Program-made: the position numbers and the translations under genes
Origin: Paramyrothecium sp. XJ0827
Taxonomy: Eukaryota > Ascomycota > Sordariomycetes > Hypocreales > Stachybotryaceae
Assembly: GCA_020881915.1 (NCBI GenBank)
Contig: JAJFPB010000002.1
Span: 992,001 to 1,056,000 of the forward strand
Length of the DNA stretch: 64,000 nucleotides
Direction of reading: 5' to 3'
The notes under the pieces: model-generated
What the model was told of the DNA's origin: nothing
The model's input: only the letters and a program-made list of their open reading frames with translations
The model's database searches: none
Shown: piece after piece, positions 44,406-56,000 of the stretch
Layout of the letters: each line of letters begins with the position of its first letter
Numbering within the stretch: the stretch's first letter is position 1

Positions 44406-44935
44406 GGCGTGGTGAATTGGCGGCGTGTAGGTGTCTCGGGCGCGTCAGTGGTTGAAGCAGCAAGTGCGGATTTCGATGCTGAACCTGTGCAATTCCTGTA
44501 CCACGTCATGTTAACGTGATTACCTTATCTTATCTTTCGCACTTAGCGATCGTTCCACATACTAAGGTGGGCAGGTACCTTAGCAAGCTTAAGGTACCTT
44601 AGGTCGGGGTTAATCCTCGGCCACACCATAAGTGCGTCAATGGGTGGCGTACGGTACTTGACAAGGTAAGTTATACCTGGTGTGGCTCAGTAGGACTTAC
44701 CGCGACTCGACAGTAACAACTGCACAGGCAGGAAAGACCAACAATGGCTTCCATTTGGACAGACGTGCAGTCCATGGCTTTTGGATTGAATGTTCAAATT
44801 CTGCACAATCTCATCTACAGGGTCGGCACACACTTTCGACTGTTCTGGGCTCACGCGATGAATGGTCCAAGGGCCCGTCTGGACTTGACCACTTGCCGTA
44901 ACTAGACCCGTATCTAAGCCATCAAGCCCACTATC
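44406..44935. other. Shared promoter of FAR1-like gene and MSH4
   Basis: 530 nt between two outward genes, with two GGTACC-centred palindromes near 44573-44600. Confidence 0.5.
44573..44600. repeat. Paired palindromes AGGTACCT and AAGGTACCTT
   Basis: AGGTACCT at 44573-44580 and AAGGTACCTT at 44591-44600, both followed by AG. Similar words recur near 48503, 51950, 52118 and 52141, always between genes. Confidence 0.6.
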
Positions 44936-47811
44936 ATGATGTCTTCCTCTCGAGCCTCATTTCCGAGTCGATCAGACTACACATCTTCTGTGTACTTCCA
45001 GCGGTCTGGCTCGTCAGTCTCAGCCGACGCCCGCTCATTCGGCCCGGCAGCAAGGCGCTTGGTATTGTCCACACCATCGGCGGTCACTTCTAGACCTGGC
45101 ACCAGGGCTAGCAGTTCTAGACGTGCGGTTTCTCGTTCTACGACTCGGCAAAGCACTGCTTCAGGACGCAAATCTCGGGCTGCTAGCGCGTCAGCTATAC
45201 TCGGACTCAACGAAGCCCAAACTGTCGTCTGCGCTATCAGCGAAGCTCGTGGAGTCGCGCCTTCTGTTGGAGTGGCCTTTGTAGATGTTTCGCATGGTGA
45301 GGTTGTTCTGAGCCAAATATGCGATAACCAGTCGTACGTCAAGACAATTCACAAGATTCAGATGGCGTCTCCGACCCGCATCATCTTCATGGCATCCGCT
45401 TGTCCCCCAAACCAACCGAGTACGCTCTATTCACTCGTGGACAATTTGATTCCGAATGCTCAGCTCGACGCATTCGAGAGATCCGCTTGGTCCGAAATGG
45501 CCGGCCTAGAGTATATCCAAGATCTAGCTTTTGCCAATGACATTGAGCCGCTCAAGGTTGTCATAAATGGCAAGTTTTACGCAACGAGCTCCTTTGCAGC
45601 TGTATGCCTGTCACGATCCACACGACATGTCGCCGGTGATTCTGATATTGAGATTTTAGGCCATGAAGTACATTGAGCACGATTTCTGCATTAGCTTTGC
45701 CACCCATTCTCTGCGAATCAGATACCAGCCATCTGAAGACACCATGATGATCGACATCTCAGCCATCCAATCGCTTGAAATAATGCAGAATCTCCATAGC
45801 CCAAAATCAAAAAATTGTTTGTTTGGCCTCCTCAACGAGACAGCTACGCCTATGGGCTCTCGGATGCTTCGTAGCAACATTCTCCAGCCACCGACTCGTC
45901 AAGACTTGTTCATCACTCCACGGTACGATGCACTCGAAGAATTGACGACCAATGAGGAAATGTTCCATGAGATTCGAAAGGGTATTTTATCAGTCCCTTT
46001 ACAAAACATAATGTTGACGGAGACTAGCCCTCAAAGCGTTCCATGATGTTGAGAAGCTTCTTACAAAGGTTTTCTGGGTCTCTCTACCTTCATTAACAAG
46101 CTTCGCTGACATATGTAGCTCATTATAATACCTACGACGCCAGGAGTCAATCAAGTAGAAGAGCAAATCAACCAGGTACTCATGATCAAAGGGTTTCTTG
46201 AATCCATTCCTAGCCTTCATCGCGCACTCTTGCCGGCCCATACCGCATTGCTCGTCAAGATTCGTGATCTGTGCCAGCCAGAAATCACCATACCGATTCT
46301 CGTCAACATACGAAAAACAATCGAAGCCGACGTGACCTACATGACGTCTCCACTTGATCGTCGCAACCAGCGAACATATGCCGTGAAGTCGGGCATTAGC
46401 GGCATGTTAGATGTAGCCAGACAAACGTACAAAGAGCTCACCGAGGAAATCCATCAGCATGTCGACGAAATCAAAGGTTGGTGAAAGGCCGGCTTTACCA
46501 GGCCCTTGCGGATTTATCTCTAACACTTCCCAGAGAACTATGGTGTCGTCCTGAGCTTGAAGTACGACAACGGCCGAAAATACTGGCTCCGTATTGCTGC
46601 GGGTGCTGTGGAGAACGGTGCACTCCCGCCCGTCTTTATCAATATCGTACAGAAAAAGGACAAAATAGAGTGTCAGACGCTCGACCTTGTTAAGCTGAAT
46701 GCTCGCCTGTCAGACACCTACAATGAAGTGGTCATCCGAAGTGATGCGGTTATCCAACAACTTCTGAAGGACCTTCGGCAGGCAGCGCCAGACCTGTTCC
46801 GAGTGTGTGAATCCGTAGCCCTTGTCGACATGATCTCCGCCTTTGCCCAACTAGCCACCATTCGCGACTACACGAGACCTCAGATCACCGGGACGTTGGC
46901 TCTGCAGGCGGCACGTCATCCGATACTGGACAAAGTGAGTGCGCTTGATCAATGGCATTCCGCACATTCTGATCACGGTGCAGACATTGTCCGGCAATTT
47001 TGTTCCTAACGACTGCTACTCCAGTGAGCAGTACCGATTCCACATTGTGACTGGGTGCAACATGAGCGGCAAGAGCACCTACATCCGCGCAGTGGCCCTT
47101 TTGCAGATCATGGTTCAAATTGGCTCCTTCGTGCCAGCAGAGTACGCATCCTTCCCGATTATACACAACATCTTTGCACGGGTGTCACTCGATGACAACC
47201 TCGAAGCGAACATGTCCTCATTCTCCGTAGAAATGCGTGAGATGGCGTTCATTCTTAGAAATGTGGATGAGAAGAGCATCGCCATAATAGACGAATTGGG
47301 CCGCGGTACCAGCACTAGAGATGGCCTCGCTATCGCCATCGCAATGTCCGAGGCTCTGATTCAAAGCAAAGCATCGGTGTGGTTTGCCACACATTTCGTT
47401 GATCTGGCACGCGTTCTCTCTGACCGACCAGGTGTCTTGAACCTGCACCTCGCGGCAAAAAGCTCTTTCACCAGCGACGGACTGCCTCACATTACCATGC
47501 TGTACAAGGCAACATCTGGCAGCGTGGACGACGAAGAGCACTACGGCATCAATTTGGCCAAGGCCCTGGGAATGCCGGCAAGCTTCATCCAGAAAGCGAC
47601 CGAGGTTTCTAGCGCTTTGAGGGAGCGACGGAGGGCGAACGAACAAAGCTCGGAATCACGCAAGCTACTTGCTAGGCGGAAACTGGTCCTTAATCTTTAC
47701 AACGCGCTACAGCAAGCGAGGGACTCAGGGAGCAGGGAGGCCCTGCCTGGATACCTCAAGCGACTCCAGGAAGAATTCATAACACAGATGGAGGCAGTTG
47801 ACAACATGTGA
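44936..47811 (+). CDS. MSH4: MSH4, meiotic MutS homologue
   Basis: Partner of Msh5 in the heterodimer that stabilises Holliday-junction intermediates and promotes meiotic crossovers; it does not repair mismatches. Six exons: 44936-45601, 45660-45981, 46028-46068, 46119-46476, 46534-46934, 46984-47811; introns 46-58 nt; 871 aa. A Ser/Arg-rich N-terminus (about 1-85) replaces the MutS mismatch-reading domain I, as in other Msh4 proteins. ISEARGVAPSVGVAFVDV opens the connector region. The ATPase domain has Walker A TGCNMSGKST (619-628), Walker B IAIIDELGRGTST (695-707) and FATHF. All motifs and splice frames are intact, which suggests the organism keeps meiotic recombination. The 41-nt third exon is needed to keep the frame. 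Confidence 0.95.
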
Positions 47812-48820
47812 GGATAAATTTGCGCGTCGGTTCGCCTAGTGTGGTTTTGTTCGCATGCTGCACCAATTTTTCTGCCTTTATTTTGCTGTGCGCGATTGCT
47901 GGTGCCTGAATGGTAGGTGATGTTTCTAATGCATCATGGCGATGTAGACGCGCAGCACTGACATGCCTTGATCGCCTGTACCAAGTCACTCGCTACTGTT
48001 ACTTACGGGAAAAGGATGTGAAATGGCAAAACCGAGTTCTAGCTCGCAACTCAGAGTCATGAAAGGCATTATGCAGCCCTCCACATGCTAACGACAAGTC
48101 AGCGACAAAGTCAATCGGACTCGGACGCGTAAGGGCATTCGCGTCTTATACCGTGTGGCTGTGCTGGAAAAGAAAGGGACCTTGCGTAGGGCTGTTCAAG
48201 CCAGGCCATGCAACCGAATTCCGCAGCGACTTCGCGCGCTCATTCTGTTCTGTTGGCATTGGGAAATGAAGAGCTTAGCAGCCCATAATTTTTGTCGTCA
48301 CATGCGTGGAATGCCACGACCGACTTCCGAGAGATTCTTTGGCAGGGCAGGGCCTCGGGTGGCAAAACTGACGACAGCCATTTGATAATGCTGGCCCTGC
48401 TGGGGGGGTCTGGGGATGGGTGCACCGCCACAACAGGCTCGCGCCACAGGATTGGATTGCCTGATTGGGCTCGCATCTTTTCGCCTCCCGCCCCAACCAT
48501 TCGGTACCTTATCTTACCAGCAACTTGAGCCGTCGCTTCGGAAAGGCGAGGATCCTCAGGACCGATCCACAGTTTGGTGTCCCAGTGGCGCAGCAGGGCA
48601 GCAATCCCGGGGTCATGCGTCTGGACGGGCCTATGGTAACGACTTGTCGGCGCAAGCTCGCCTTGGCAGCCACGCAAGTCACAGCTGTAGTGGTCAATGA
48701 GGCAAACAACCATGGCTGGCGTGGAAACGTATATCAGGGCTGACGACGTCGGGTCGCGCGTCCAGTTTTCGACTGTTTTTCATTCATACATCCCTCCTTC
48801 TCTCAGCAATTGACTCAAAT
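47812..48820. other. Intergenic, MSH4 to dynamin gene
   Basis: 1 kb. The dynamin promoter lies at the right end. No supported gene. Confidence 0.45.
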
Positions 48821-51391
48821 ATGGGCTCGTTGTTTGTCGACCCTTCTCCTTCGACATCTGCCCGACGAGCTGCTGACCCTACGAGTAGTCGCGAAATGGC
48901 GCCTTCTATCGAGTCTTCTCTGAACACGCAGGGATTTGCAAATGAGCAGCGTGGCCTGCTGGATCTTATCGACAAGCTTCAGTTTGCTCAGCTCGACAAC
49001 GTCAAACTCCCACAGATTGTGGTGGTTGGTGATCAATCAGCAGGCAAGAGCTCTGTCCTTGAGGCTCTCACCGGCACCCCATTTCCCAGAGATGCCGGCG
49101 CTTGCACCCGCTTCGCGACCGAGATTCGTCTCCGGAGGGCGAAAGAAACGAAACTGAAAGTTTCCATCATCCCAAATAAAAACCGGCCCTACAATGAGCA
49201 GGCCCGACTATTGCAGTATGGAGGTGACGTCACTGGCGATGTGCCCTTCGAGAAGATGATGAGGGACGCCACTGAGCTTATTGCTCCCCGAAACATTCCT
49301 GGAAGATTTGCGGCTCGCGATGTCCTGGTCGTCGAGAAGAGCGGCCCTGACATGCCCCTCCTGACGCTTGTCGACCTTCCAGGGCTCGTCCGCGTGGCGA
49401 ACCGAGATCAGTCTGAAGACGACATCAGCACAATCGAGGCACTCTCCGATCATTACATGAAGAGCCCACGCACAATCATCCTCGCCGTCGTTGGCGGCAA
49501 CAACGATTATGTTCAGGCTCCCATCTTGAGGAAAGCCCGGCAATTCGATCCTACGGGATCCCGATCCATCGGAGTCCTCACCAAACCCGACATGACCGAG
49601 CGCATTGGCCTTGAAGACAAGTTTATTGGACTCGTGACAAACAAGGACCAGGAAAACCATTTCAAGCTTGGATGGTATGTCCTGCTCAACCCCGGGCCAG
49701 GTGAAGCCTGGCTCACCCCACAGGATCGAGCCCAGCGAGAGGCCGAGTTCTTTACGCGCGGGAAATGGTCAGCCCTCCCGCCCCAGATGTGGGGTGTGGG
49801 CGCGCTCCAGCAGAAGCTCAGCACCCAGCTGCAGCGACACATTGGCAAGCATGTCAAGACGCTCCGTCGCCAGATCCAGGAAGCGCTTGAGAAGTGCGAG
49901 GGTGAGCTGAAGGCGATGGGCTCCGGCAAGGATACGGTCGAGGAGATGAGGTTTGAGATGGGCGAACTCTTTACCGCCAGCAACAACCTCGTCATGCCCG
50001 CCGTCCATGGCTCGTACAAGAGTCAGTTCGGCGAGCGGTTCTTCGCTAGGAACAGCCAACCGAAGGGAACGCCGTCGCAGAACTTGCGTGCTCGAGTACG
50101 TGAGGAGAGCGACCGGTTTGCCCGTCGTTTCCGACAATACGGGCGGAAAGTCAGCTTCAATTCTACGAATGGCGGCAATGGCGCTGCGGCTCCATCTCTG
50201 CCTACGCCTGGCACAGTCGGTGACCGATCTAAGAAGGACTTCGCCCAGCATGAAGTGGAGCCACTCTTACGACAGATTCGTGGTAGTGAACTTCCCCTCG
50301 ACTCAAATCCACGAGCTCCTTATATCCTTTTCCAAGAATACTCCCGAAACTGGCCTGTTCTTGCGCATGAGTATAAGGACAACATGGGAATCATTTGCAA
50401 TGAGTTCCTCGTCGATGTGATTGACCACATCTGGCCTTCGCGGATGCACGACCCATTGCGGTTCCACTTCCTTGAGCTCAAGATTAGGGAGCTTATGGAG
50501 AACGCCGAGAAGGAGCTTAACCGTCTCACGGATGATATGGAGCTCGAGATACAGCCTTTCGACCCGGAGTATGAGGACCGACTTAGGAAGTGGCGGGCCG
50601 AGTCTACGGAGAATGAAGGCACATATACTGAGGCTGAGGAGGTGCTCGAGAAGATGCTCATCTACTATGACCTTACGGCACGAATTTTCACACGCAACGT
50701 CATCACTCAAGTTGTGGAGCGACACTTGATGCTGGGCATGCTCCGTTTGTTCAACCCCATCGAGATCCTTCGCATGACCGACGCCACCATCGAGTCCATC
50801 GCTGCCGAGAACAAGGAGACGCGCGACCGACGCAAGGCCTTGAAGCTGCGAAAGACAGCCATCGAGGAAGCCCGGAGGATCTGCGCTAGTCTTGCGATGC
50901 GGAGCGAGCTGAGGGCTTACGAGGACGAACCTGTGGATGACACGGCTACTGACGATGAGGATGGTCCCCAGCGACATACCTCAACACGGAGGCCTGTGTC
51001 CGCACAAGCTCCAGTTGATCACTCCCGCCGGCCCGAGCCACCACGTCGCCAAACCCGCGAGGAGCGACCCCGTTCCGTCATGAACGCTGAGGCTGGCAAC
51101 CACACGCCCACCACCCCTCGAGCGGACGTGAACGGCGCCAGCAACAACCCATACCACCAGGAGCAGCAGCGCGATTGGGACCACCCGTTCTACACCACCA
51201 CTGGCGGCTCGGCGGCAGCACCCGCACCCCATGTGCCGCAGCCGCCACCCCGGCCTCAGAAGGTAGGCATTGAGGAGCCCGAGCGGTTCTACGATGCCAC
51301 GCCACGGGCGGAGATTGCCAACCAGAACGGTGGCAGGGGGAGGGAGAGTGCGCGGCAGAGACTGGCCTCGGCCATGAGGATGGGTAACTAA
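48821..51391 (+). CDS. Mx-like dynamin-superfamily GTPase
   Basis: 856-aa large GTPase, single exon. G1 is GDQSAGKSS (70-78), the G2 Thr lies in ACTRFATE (94-101), G3 is DLPG (185-188) and G4 is TKPD (254-257). A helical stalk follows, then a GTPase effector domain (about 600-710) with YYDLTARIFTRNVITQVVERHLM. There is no PH domain and no mitochondrial or vacuolar Vps1-like features, so it belongs with the Mx-like fungal dynamins rather than Dnm1 or Vps1. Residues about 720-856 are disordered, Pro/Arg rich, with PPPRPQ near the end. The role is probably membrane remodelling; the organelle is unknown. Confidence 0.88.
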   Translation: MGSLFVDPSPSTSARRAADPTSSREMAPSIESSLNTQGFANEQRGLLDLIDKLQFAQLDNVKLPQIVVVGDQSAGKSSVLEALTGTPFPRDAGACTRFATEIRLRRAKETKLKVSIIPNKNRPYNEQARLLQYGGDVTGDVPFEKMMRDATELIAPRNIPGRFAARDVLVVEKSGPDMPLLTLVDLPGLVRVANRDQSEDDISTIEALSDHYMKSPRTIILAVVGGNNDYVQAPILRKARQFDPTGSRSIGVLTKPDMTERIGLEDKFIGLVTNKDQENHFKLGWYVLLNPGPGEAWLTPQDRAQREAEFFTRGKWSALPPQMWGVGALQQKLSTQLQRHIGKHVKTLRRQIQEALEKCEGELKAMGSGKDTVEEMRFEMGELFTASNNLVMPAVHGSYKSQFGERFFARNSQPKGTPSQNLRARVREESDRFARRFRQYGRKVSFNSTNGGNGAAAPSLPTPGTVGDRSKKDFAQHEVEPLLRQIRGSELPLDSNPRAPYILFQEYSRNWPVLAHEYKDNMGIICNEFLVDVIDHIWPSRMHDPLRFHFLELKIRELMENAEKELNRLTDDMELEIQPFDPEYEDRLRKWRAESTENEGTYTEAEEVLEKMLIYYDLTARIFTRNVITQVVERHLMLGMLRLFNPIEILRMTDATIESIAAENKETRDRRKALKLRKTAIEEARRICASLAMRSELRAYEDEPVDDTATDDEDGPQRHTSTRRPVSAQAPVDHSRRPEPPRRQTREERPRSVMNAEAGNHTPTTPRADVNGASNNPYHQEQQRDWDHPFYTTTGGSAAAPAPHVPQPPPRPQKVGIEEPERFYDATPRAEIANQNGGRGRESARQRLASAMRMGN

Positions 51392-51810
51392 TGGGCATGA
51401 TTAAGGGTTTAGGATGTAGGGTTACGATGTTAATGATGTTATGGGATAGGTTATAGGTTAGTCGTTATTATAGAATTCAGAAACTTTACATCCCCTTCTT
51501 TGACCATCTGGATCCGTGTCAGCCAAGCCTAGAACGAGTCCAAGGGGCTCCCAACCGCAGCACTTGGAGACCTATGCAGACTGTTGTCGAGAAAAGCACT
51601 GCTTGACTTGTGATTTCTCGCTCGTGGTGGGAATTGTATTATTTCCGAACGCTTGCACTCTGTAATCTACTAAAGTAGTGCTCAGTGAGCAGTGTCGAGA
51701 GCCCCACGATTACGGGAAACTCGGCATCTAGTCCAAACACCGGAATTCTAAGACACGGTTTAAAATATAAGGCCCCCTAGACGAGTAAGAAAGGAAATGA
51801 GAAAAGGGAA

Positions 51811-51834
51811 ATAATAATAATAATAATAATAATA
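51811..51834. repeat. (AAT)n microsatellite
   Basis: Eight trinucleotide units in AT-rich intergenic DNA. Confidence 0.9.
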
Positions 51835-52117
51835 CAGGAACAAAAGTAGAGTATCGGGAGTAAACTCAACCTACTACGATTACGTATTGAACAGTCTTGG
51901 CTGTGTTTGTTTCTTCGTGCCTTCAGGAGATTGGGCGCAGGGTAGGCCGGTACCTGAATTATTGTACCTGACCAAGATCTGGAGAAGCCAGCCAGTGAGT
52001 GCGTATGCCTAGGTGGACATTACAGCGCCTAGACCGCTGCCAAGCCAGCGTGTGCCGGATTCCCGCGAAGCTTTGGCTTGGAAACCGGGCTGCACTCTCC
52101 AGTTCCCGGTAAAGTTC

Positions 52118-52148
52118 CAGGTACCTGCGGCAGGGTTGGTAGGTACCC
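52118..52148. repeat. CAGGTACCTG palindrome and second GGTACC
   Basis: Perfect 10-bp palindrome at 52118-52127, then AGGTACCC at 52141-52148, about 200 nt before the CDF start. Confidence 0.5.
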
Positions 52149-52329
52149 GGTTACCTCTGGGCGCCGCTACGTCATGGTACGATGCTTGTCAACAAGAAGC
52201 TTCGCCAATGCCAGTGCTTGTCGTTTTGTTTCCAGTCTTTTTATTCATCTTCAATTCTTCCGCTGTCTTGTCTTGTCTTGTCCTTTCTTGGCTTGACTAA
52301 ATTTATTACTGAAAAACTCAAAATACTCA

Positions 52330-52486
52330 ATGGTCGGCAAACACTCCCTGAACAGGCCCGATCAGCCCAAGTACCCGTCGTGGCGGGATGATCCCCGGGG
52401 CTACGGACACCGGCACGGTCCCCACGATGACCTCGAGACCGGGCGGCTTCTCTCGCATGCCAACGGCAACGCAAAGGGGTACGGGA

Positions 52487-52520
<34 letters not shown>

Positions 52521-53802
52521 GCCGACGCTGCCCCGCGTCTTCCAGTTCCGTGATGCGGCCATGACCGCCCTGTCCGACCTGCGCCGCGACGAGCTGCAAA
52601 AGGAGCTGCTCAGCGGCCTCGACCGCGACGGGCTCGAGCGCTTCCGCAAGTCCGAGCAGGACCTCAAGCGGATCGACAACAAAAAGGTCCGCCGGTTCTA
52701 CGAGGCCCAGAACGAGAAGCTCAACGACTGGCTCGAGGTCGACGCCGTCGTCACCGCCCTGACCCGGGAGGTCCTGAGCTCGCTGAACCCGGACCCGGAC
52801 TTCGACGGCGACCGCGAGCGCGAGGGCGGCATCCAGCGCGTTGCCGGCGAGATCGGCGAGCTGCTGCCCGACGAGGAGCGCGACCGCCGCCGCAAGGCCG
52901 CCCGGCAAGCCGCCGTCGCCGTCAACGTCAACGTCGTCGCCAACGTCCTGCTGCTGGTCGGCAAGGCCTTTGCCGTCTTCACCACCGGCTCGCTGTCGCT
53001 GCTCGCCTCGCTCGTCGACTCGGCCCTCGACCTGCTGTGCACCCTCATCGTCTGGTCCACGAACCGCGTCGTGTTGTGGCGGCTCAACGCGCTGCGCAAG
53101 CGCTTCCCCGTCGGCAAGCGGCGCCTCGAGCCCCTCGGCATCCTCGTCTTCAGCATAATCATGGTAATCAGCTTCATGCAGATCCTCCAGGAATCCGTGC
53201 AGCGCCTCATGTCCGGGCCGCGCCAGGTCGAGGTGCTGAGCCCGGCGGCTATCGCCTCGCTTGTCGCGACCATCGTCATCAAGGGCATCATCGGCCTCTG
53301 CTGCTATCCCATCAAGACGACCCAGGTTCAGGCCCTGGTCAAGGACTGCGAGACGGACTGTTTGTTCAACTCCTTCTCCTTGCTGTTCCCGTTCGTCGGT
53401 CAATGGCTCGGAGTCTGGTGGGTTGACCCGCTGGGCGCAGGTCTGCTCAGCCTGTACATCATCTACGACTGGGGCCACATGTCCTTTGAAAACGTGGTGC
53501 GTCTGTCCGGCGAGGCGGCTGACGAGCGCACAACGCGGAAGCTCACCTACCTCGCTTGGCGATTTTCCCCCGTTCTCGAAGGTATCAAAAACATTGTTGC
53601 GTACCACGGAGGTGACGGCATCATTGCCGAGTTTGATGTCCTGCTCGACGGAAAGACTCGGCTGTACCGCTCGCACGATATTGCGGAGTGCATGCAGTAT
53701 TGCGCCGAAGGGTTGAAGGAGGTGGACAGGGCTTTTGTATCAACTGATTATGCCGCGGCTGGACCGACGGGCCACAGCCTGGATTCGGAGTGGAACCATT
53801 AG
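52330..53802 (+). CDS. Cation diffusion facilitator, Mn-type
   Basis: 490-aa metal/proton antiporter, probably moving Mn2+ out of the cytosol or into an organelle. Single exon. The N-terminal 190 residues are cytosolic, with a (Gly-Asn)5 run (residues 54-63). Six membrane segments follow. The metal sites in TM2 and TM5 are both DxxxD: D230/D234 in SLVDSALD and D339/D343 in VKDCETDC. Double DxxxD is the hallmark of manganese CDF proteins, whereas zinc members have HxxxD. The C-terminal domain (about 400-480) has IKNIVAYHGGD and the SHDIAECMQYCAEGL helix. It is strongly GC-rich, and a long antisense frame (52327-53676) is its shadow. Confidence 0.9.
52489..52518 (+). repeat. In-frame (GGCAAC)5 repeat
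   Basis: Five hexamers encoding Gly-Asn in the CDF N-terminus; unit changes keep the frame, so length polymorphism is possible. Confidence 0.85.
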
Positions 53803-54366
53803 AACAGAATCTTCGCCTTCTTTGAGAGGCTTTTGCGTTATTCCTTTTGTATTTATATATGGACGATGCCGGCCTCGGGATTTGGAAAATCCAAAGAATG
53901 ATTCGGTCAGCTCGGTTGGCTCGTTAGACAGCCATGGCATGGCTTGGAGTTAGGAATGTTCGATCATGGTTCCATGATACATCGCTTGGCGTTCAAAGAG
54001 GGCCGATAGGGGCATATTTAGACAGATTTTGCTGTATGAACCCAGCCACAGATAGGGAAACAAATAATGTTCCTTTGAGTCTGTCAGTTCTGGTCAGCAG
54101 GCTTCACGTGAAGAGCAACTCGTAAACGAAGATGAAAATGCATCAGGTCCTTCATGTAAAACCAATGTCAAGAGCTATATACAGTTCTCATGCCTAAGTG
54201 AAAAGAAGCCGCTTATTATCGTACATCATAATCGTAAAAGAGGAAAGAGATGAAGACATTGAAAACTCAAACGCTGATAGATGGAATGCATCTGAGCCCC
54301 TGAAGGAAGATGCCAAGTATCGCAATTTCAAATTGACGGCGCCGATTTGCACGCCGGTTGAACATT
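53803..54366. other. Convergent 3' region, CDF and MFS genes
   Basis: 560 nt holding the 3' ends of two convergent genes. AT-rich; nothing else seen. Confidence 0.5.
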
Positions 54367-56000
54367 TCAGACTTGACTCTCGCTGCGACGAATACTCAGC
54401 TCTGGCGGGTGGAGCGTGCAATCATCTTCGCCCAAGAAGTCGGTAGGATCAGCCTGCTCGTCCAGTTTCTCAACGACATCCCGTTCGGCCAGGGCGTACT
54501 TGCTCTTCTTTCGGAGAACGGAGCCGTATCGGTAGAATAGGAAAGGGATGAAGGCAAGCAAGATTGCAACGCCGGCAATGAGGGAGCCGCCGCCGCCGAC
54601 GCCAAGCGCGTTGAACATTTGTGTCGTGAAGAGCGGAGCGGCGGCGCTTCCTGCGGACCGGGCAACGGTGTTGGCAGCAATGGCGGAAGCTGCATAGTCG
54701 GCGTAGGAGTCTGTAACATAGTTGAGGTAGGCGACAAAGACGAGCATCAAGGAGGTGCCGAGTAGTGTGCCTCCGATGGTCGGGACAACCCAGTGAACAG
54801 AACTATTAGAAATGTTAGCAATTGGCTTCCATACAGACGGGTTGGGACAACATACTTGTACTGACCGCTCCAGCAAAACCAGAACATGAAAATGGGAAAT
54901 CCTACGCCACCAATCATGGCCAGAGGCATTCTATCCTCTGGTAAAAGTTGAAACCCAGACTTGGCCCTTCTCCTCCGGCGCTGTGTGTCGGCAAAAATCA
55001 TGAAAGTGCCAATCACAGCACCCACGACCTGCCCGAGAATGGGGAGTTGTGATACTCCGGCATTCCAGCCCCGCATGTTCTGGAAGACAATGGGGTATAT
55101 GCTGAAGAGCATGAACTGTAGCGTGAAGACGACGAGTATATATATGCAGCAGAGGAAGGAAATGAGGTCGAACAATAGGATCCAAGGCCGCGTCAAAGCG
55201 GTCTTGTACACATGCAGCAGCTTCGGCTGGTTCGCCTCGCCCTGGGACTTGACGTCGTAGCCCTGACTGCGCGCACGCTTCGCAATCTGGCTCAGGATTG
55301 TCGGGCTGTGCGTCTCCGGTATGGTGAGCATGAGCACAATGGTGAAGGCGGCGAGCCAGAGGCAGACGAACATGCCCCAGCGCCAATCCCTCTTGAGCTC
55401 CAGGAAACCGGAGATGACGGGGCCCAGGGCGGGACCGATCCACGATGCGCCGCTGTAGATGGCCATGGCGTTACCGCGGTCCATGGAGTCCCACAGGTCG
55501 ACGAGGACGCCGGGTGCCGTGGCCAGAGAGGCTGAGATGAAGGTACCGGCCAGGAACCTGCCCACCAGCAAGCTCCCGAAACTCGTGGGCCACGCCGTCA
55601 AGAAAGTGAATGCAAAGTAGATCAAGAAGGTAATGTGGAATATCATTCGTCGCCCGTAGAACTCAGACAAAGGTGCAAAGACCAAGGGTCCGGCGCAGTA
55701 GCCCAGGAGAAACAGCGTCGTTGTGAGCGAGGCCGCGACCCGCGAGACGCCAAACTCCTCTGTGATGGAGTTGGTTGTGCCCGAGGTGATGCTCGAGGCC
55801 ACATTGCCGTTGAGGGCTAGGAACACGGCCGCCACGGTGATGTACCATCTCCGGGCCGCAGACCAGGTGCGCGGGTCCTCGATATCATCCGGGCGGAAAT
55901 CGACGAAGCCGTCGTCGTTGAGATAAGGTTTCTGCTGGAGTTCGGGGTTGGCTTTGGGCTTGACGGTGATCCGATTCAAGGCCCGTCCTAAAATGTCCAT
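54367..56000 (-). CDS. MFS transporter, DHA1 drug/H+ antiporter type
   Basis: 526-aa plasma-membrane exporter of the 12-segment DHA1 group (polyamine/multidrug). Exons 56000-54856 and 54802-54367; 53-nt intron GTATGT..TAG. The start at 56000 is taken because it gives the family's hydrophilic N-terminus; the frame continues 21 codons upstream. NDDGFVDFRPDDIEDPRTWS precedes TM1, as in fungal members. LAPLSE-type motif A appears as FAPLSEFYGRRMIF. GPALGPVISGFL is motif C, the antiporter signature. The long central loop contains KRARSQGYDVKS. The substrate cannot be read from sequence. No biosynthetic genes adjoin it. Confidence 0.9.

Larger units (their letters stand above)
51392..52329. other. 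Intergenic with microsatellite and GGTACC words
   Basis: 0.9 kb; promoter of the CDF transporter at the right end. Otherwise nothing coding. Confidence 0.5.

Noticed and set aside
52327..53676. 449-aa minus-strand open frame
   Set aside because: Antisense shadow of the CDF transporter, low-complexity Ala/Val/Glu/Asp composition.
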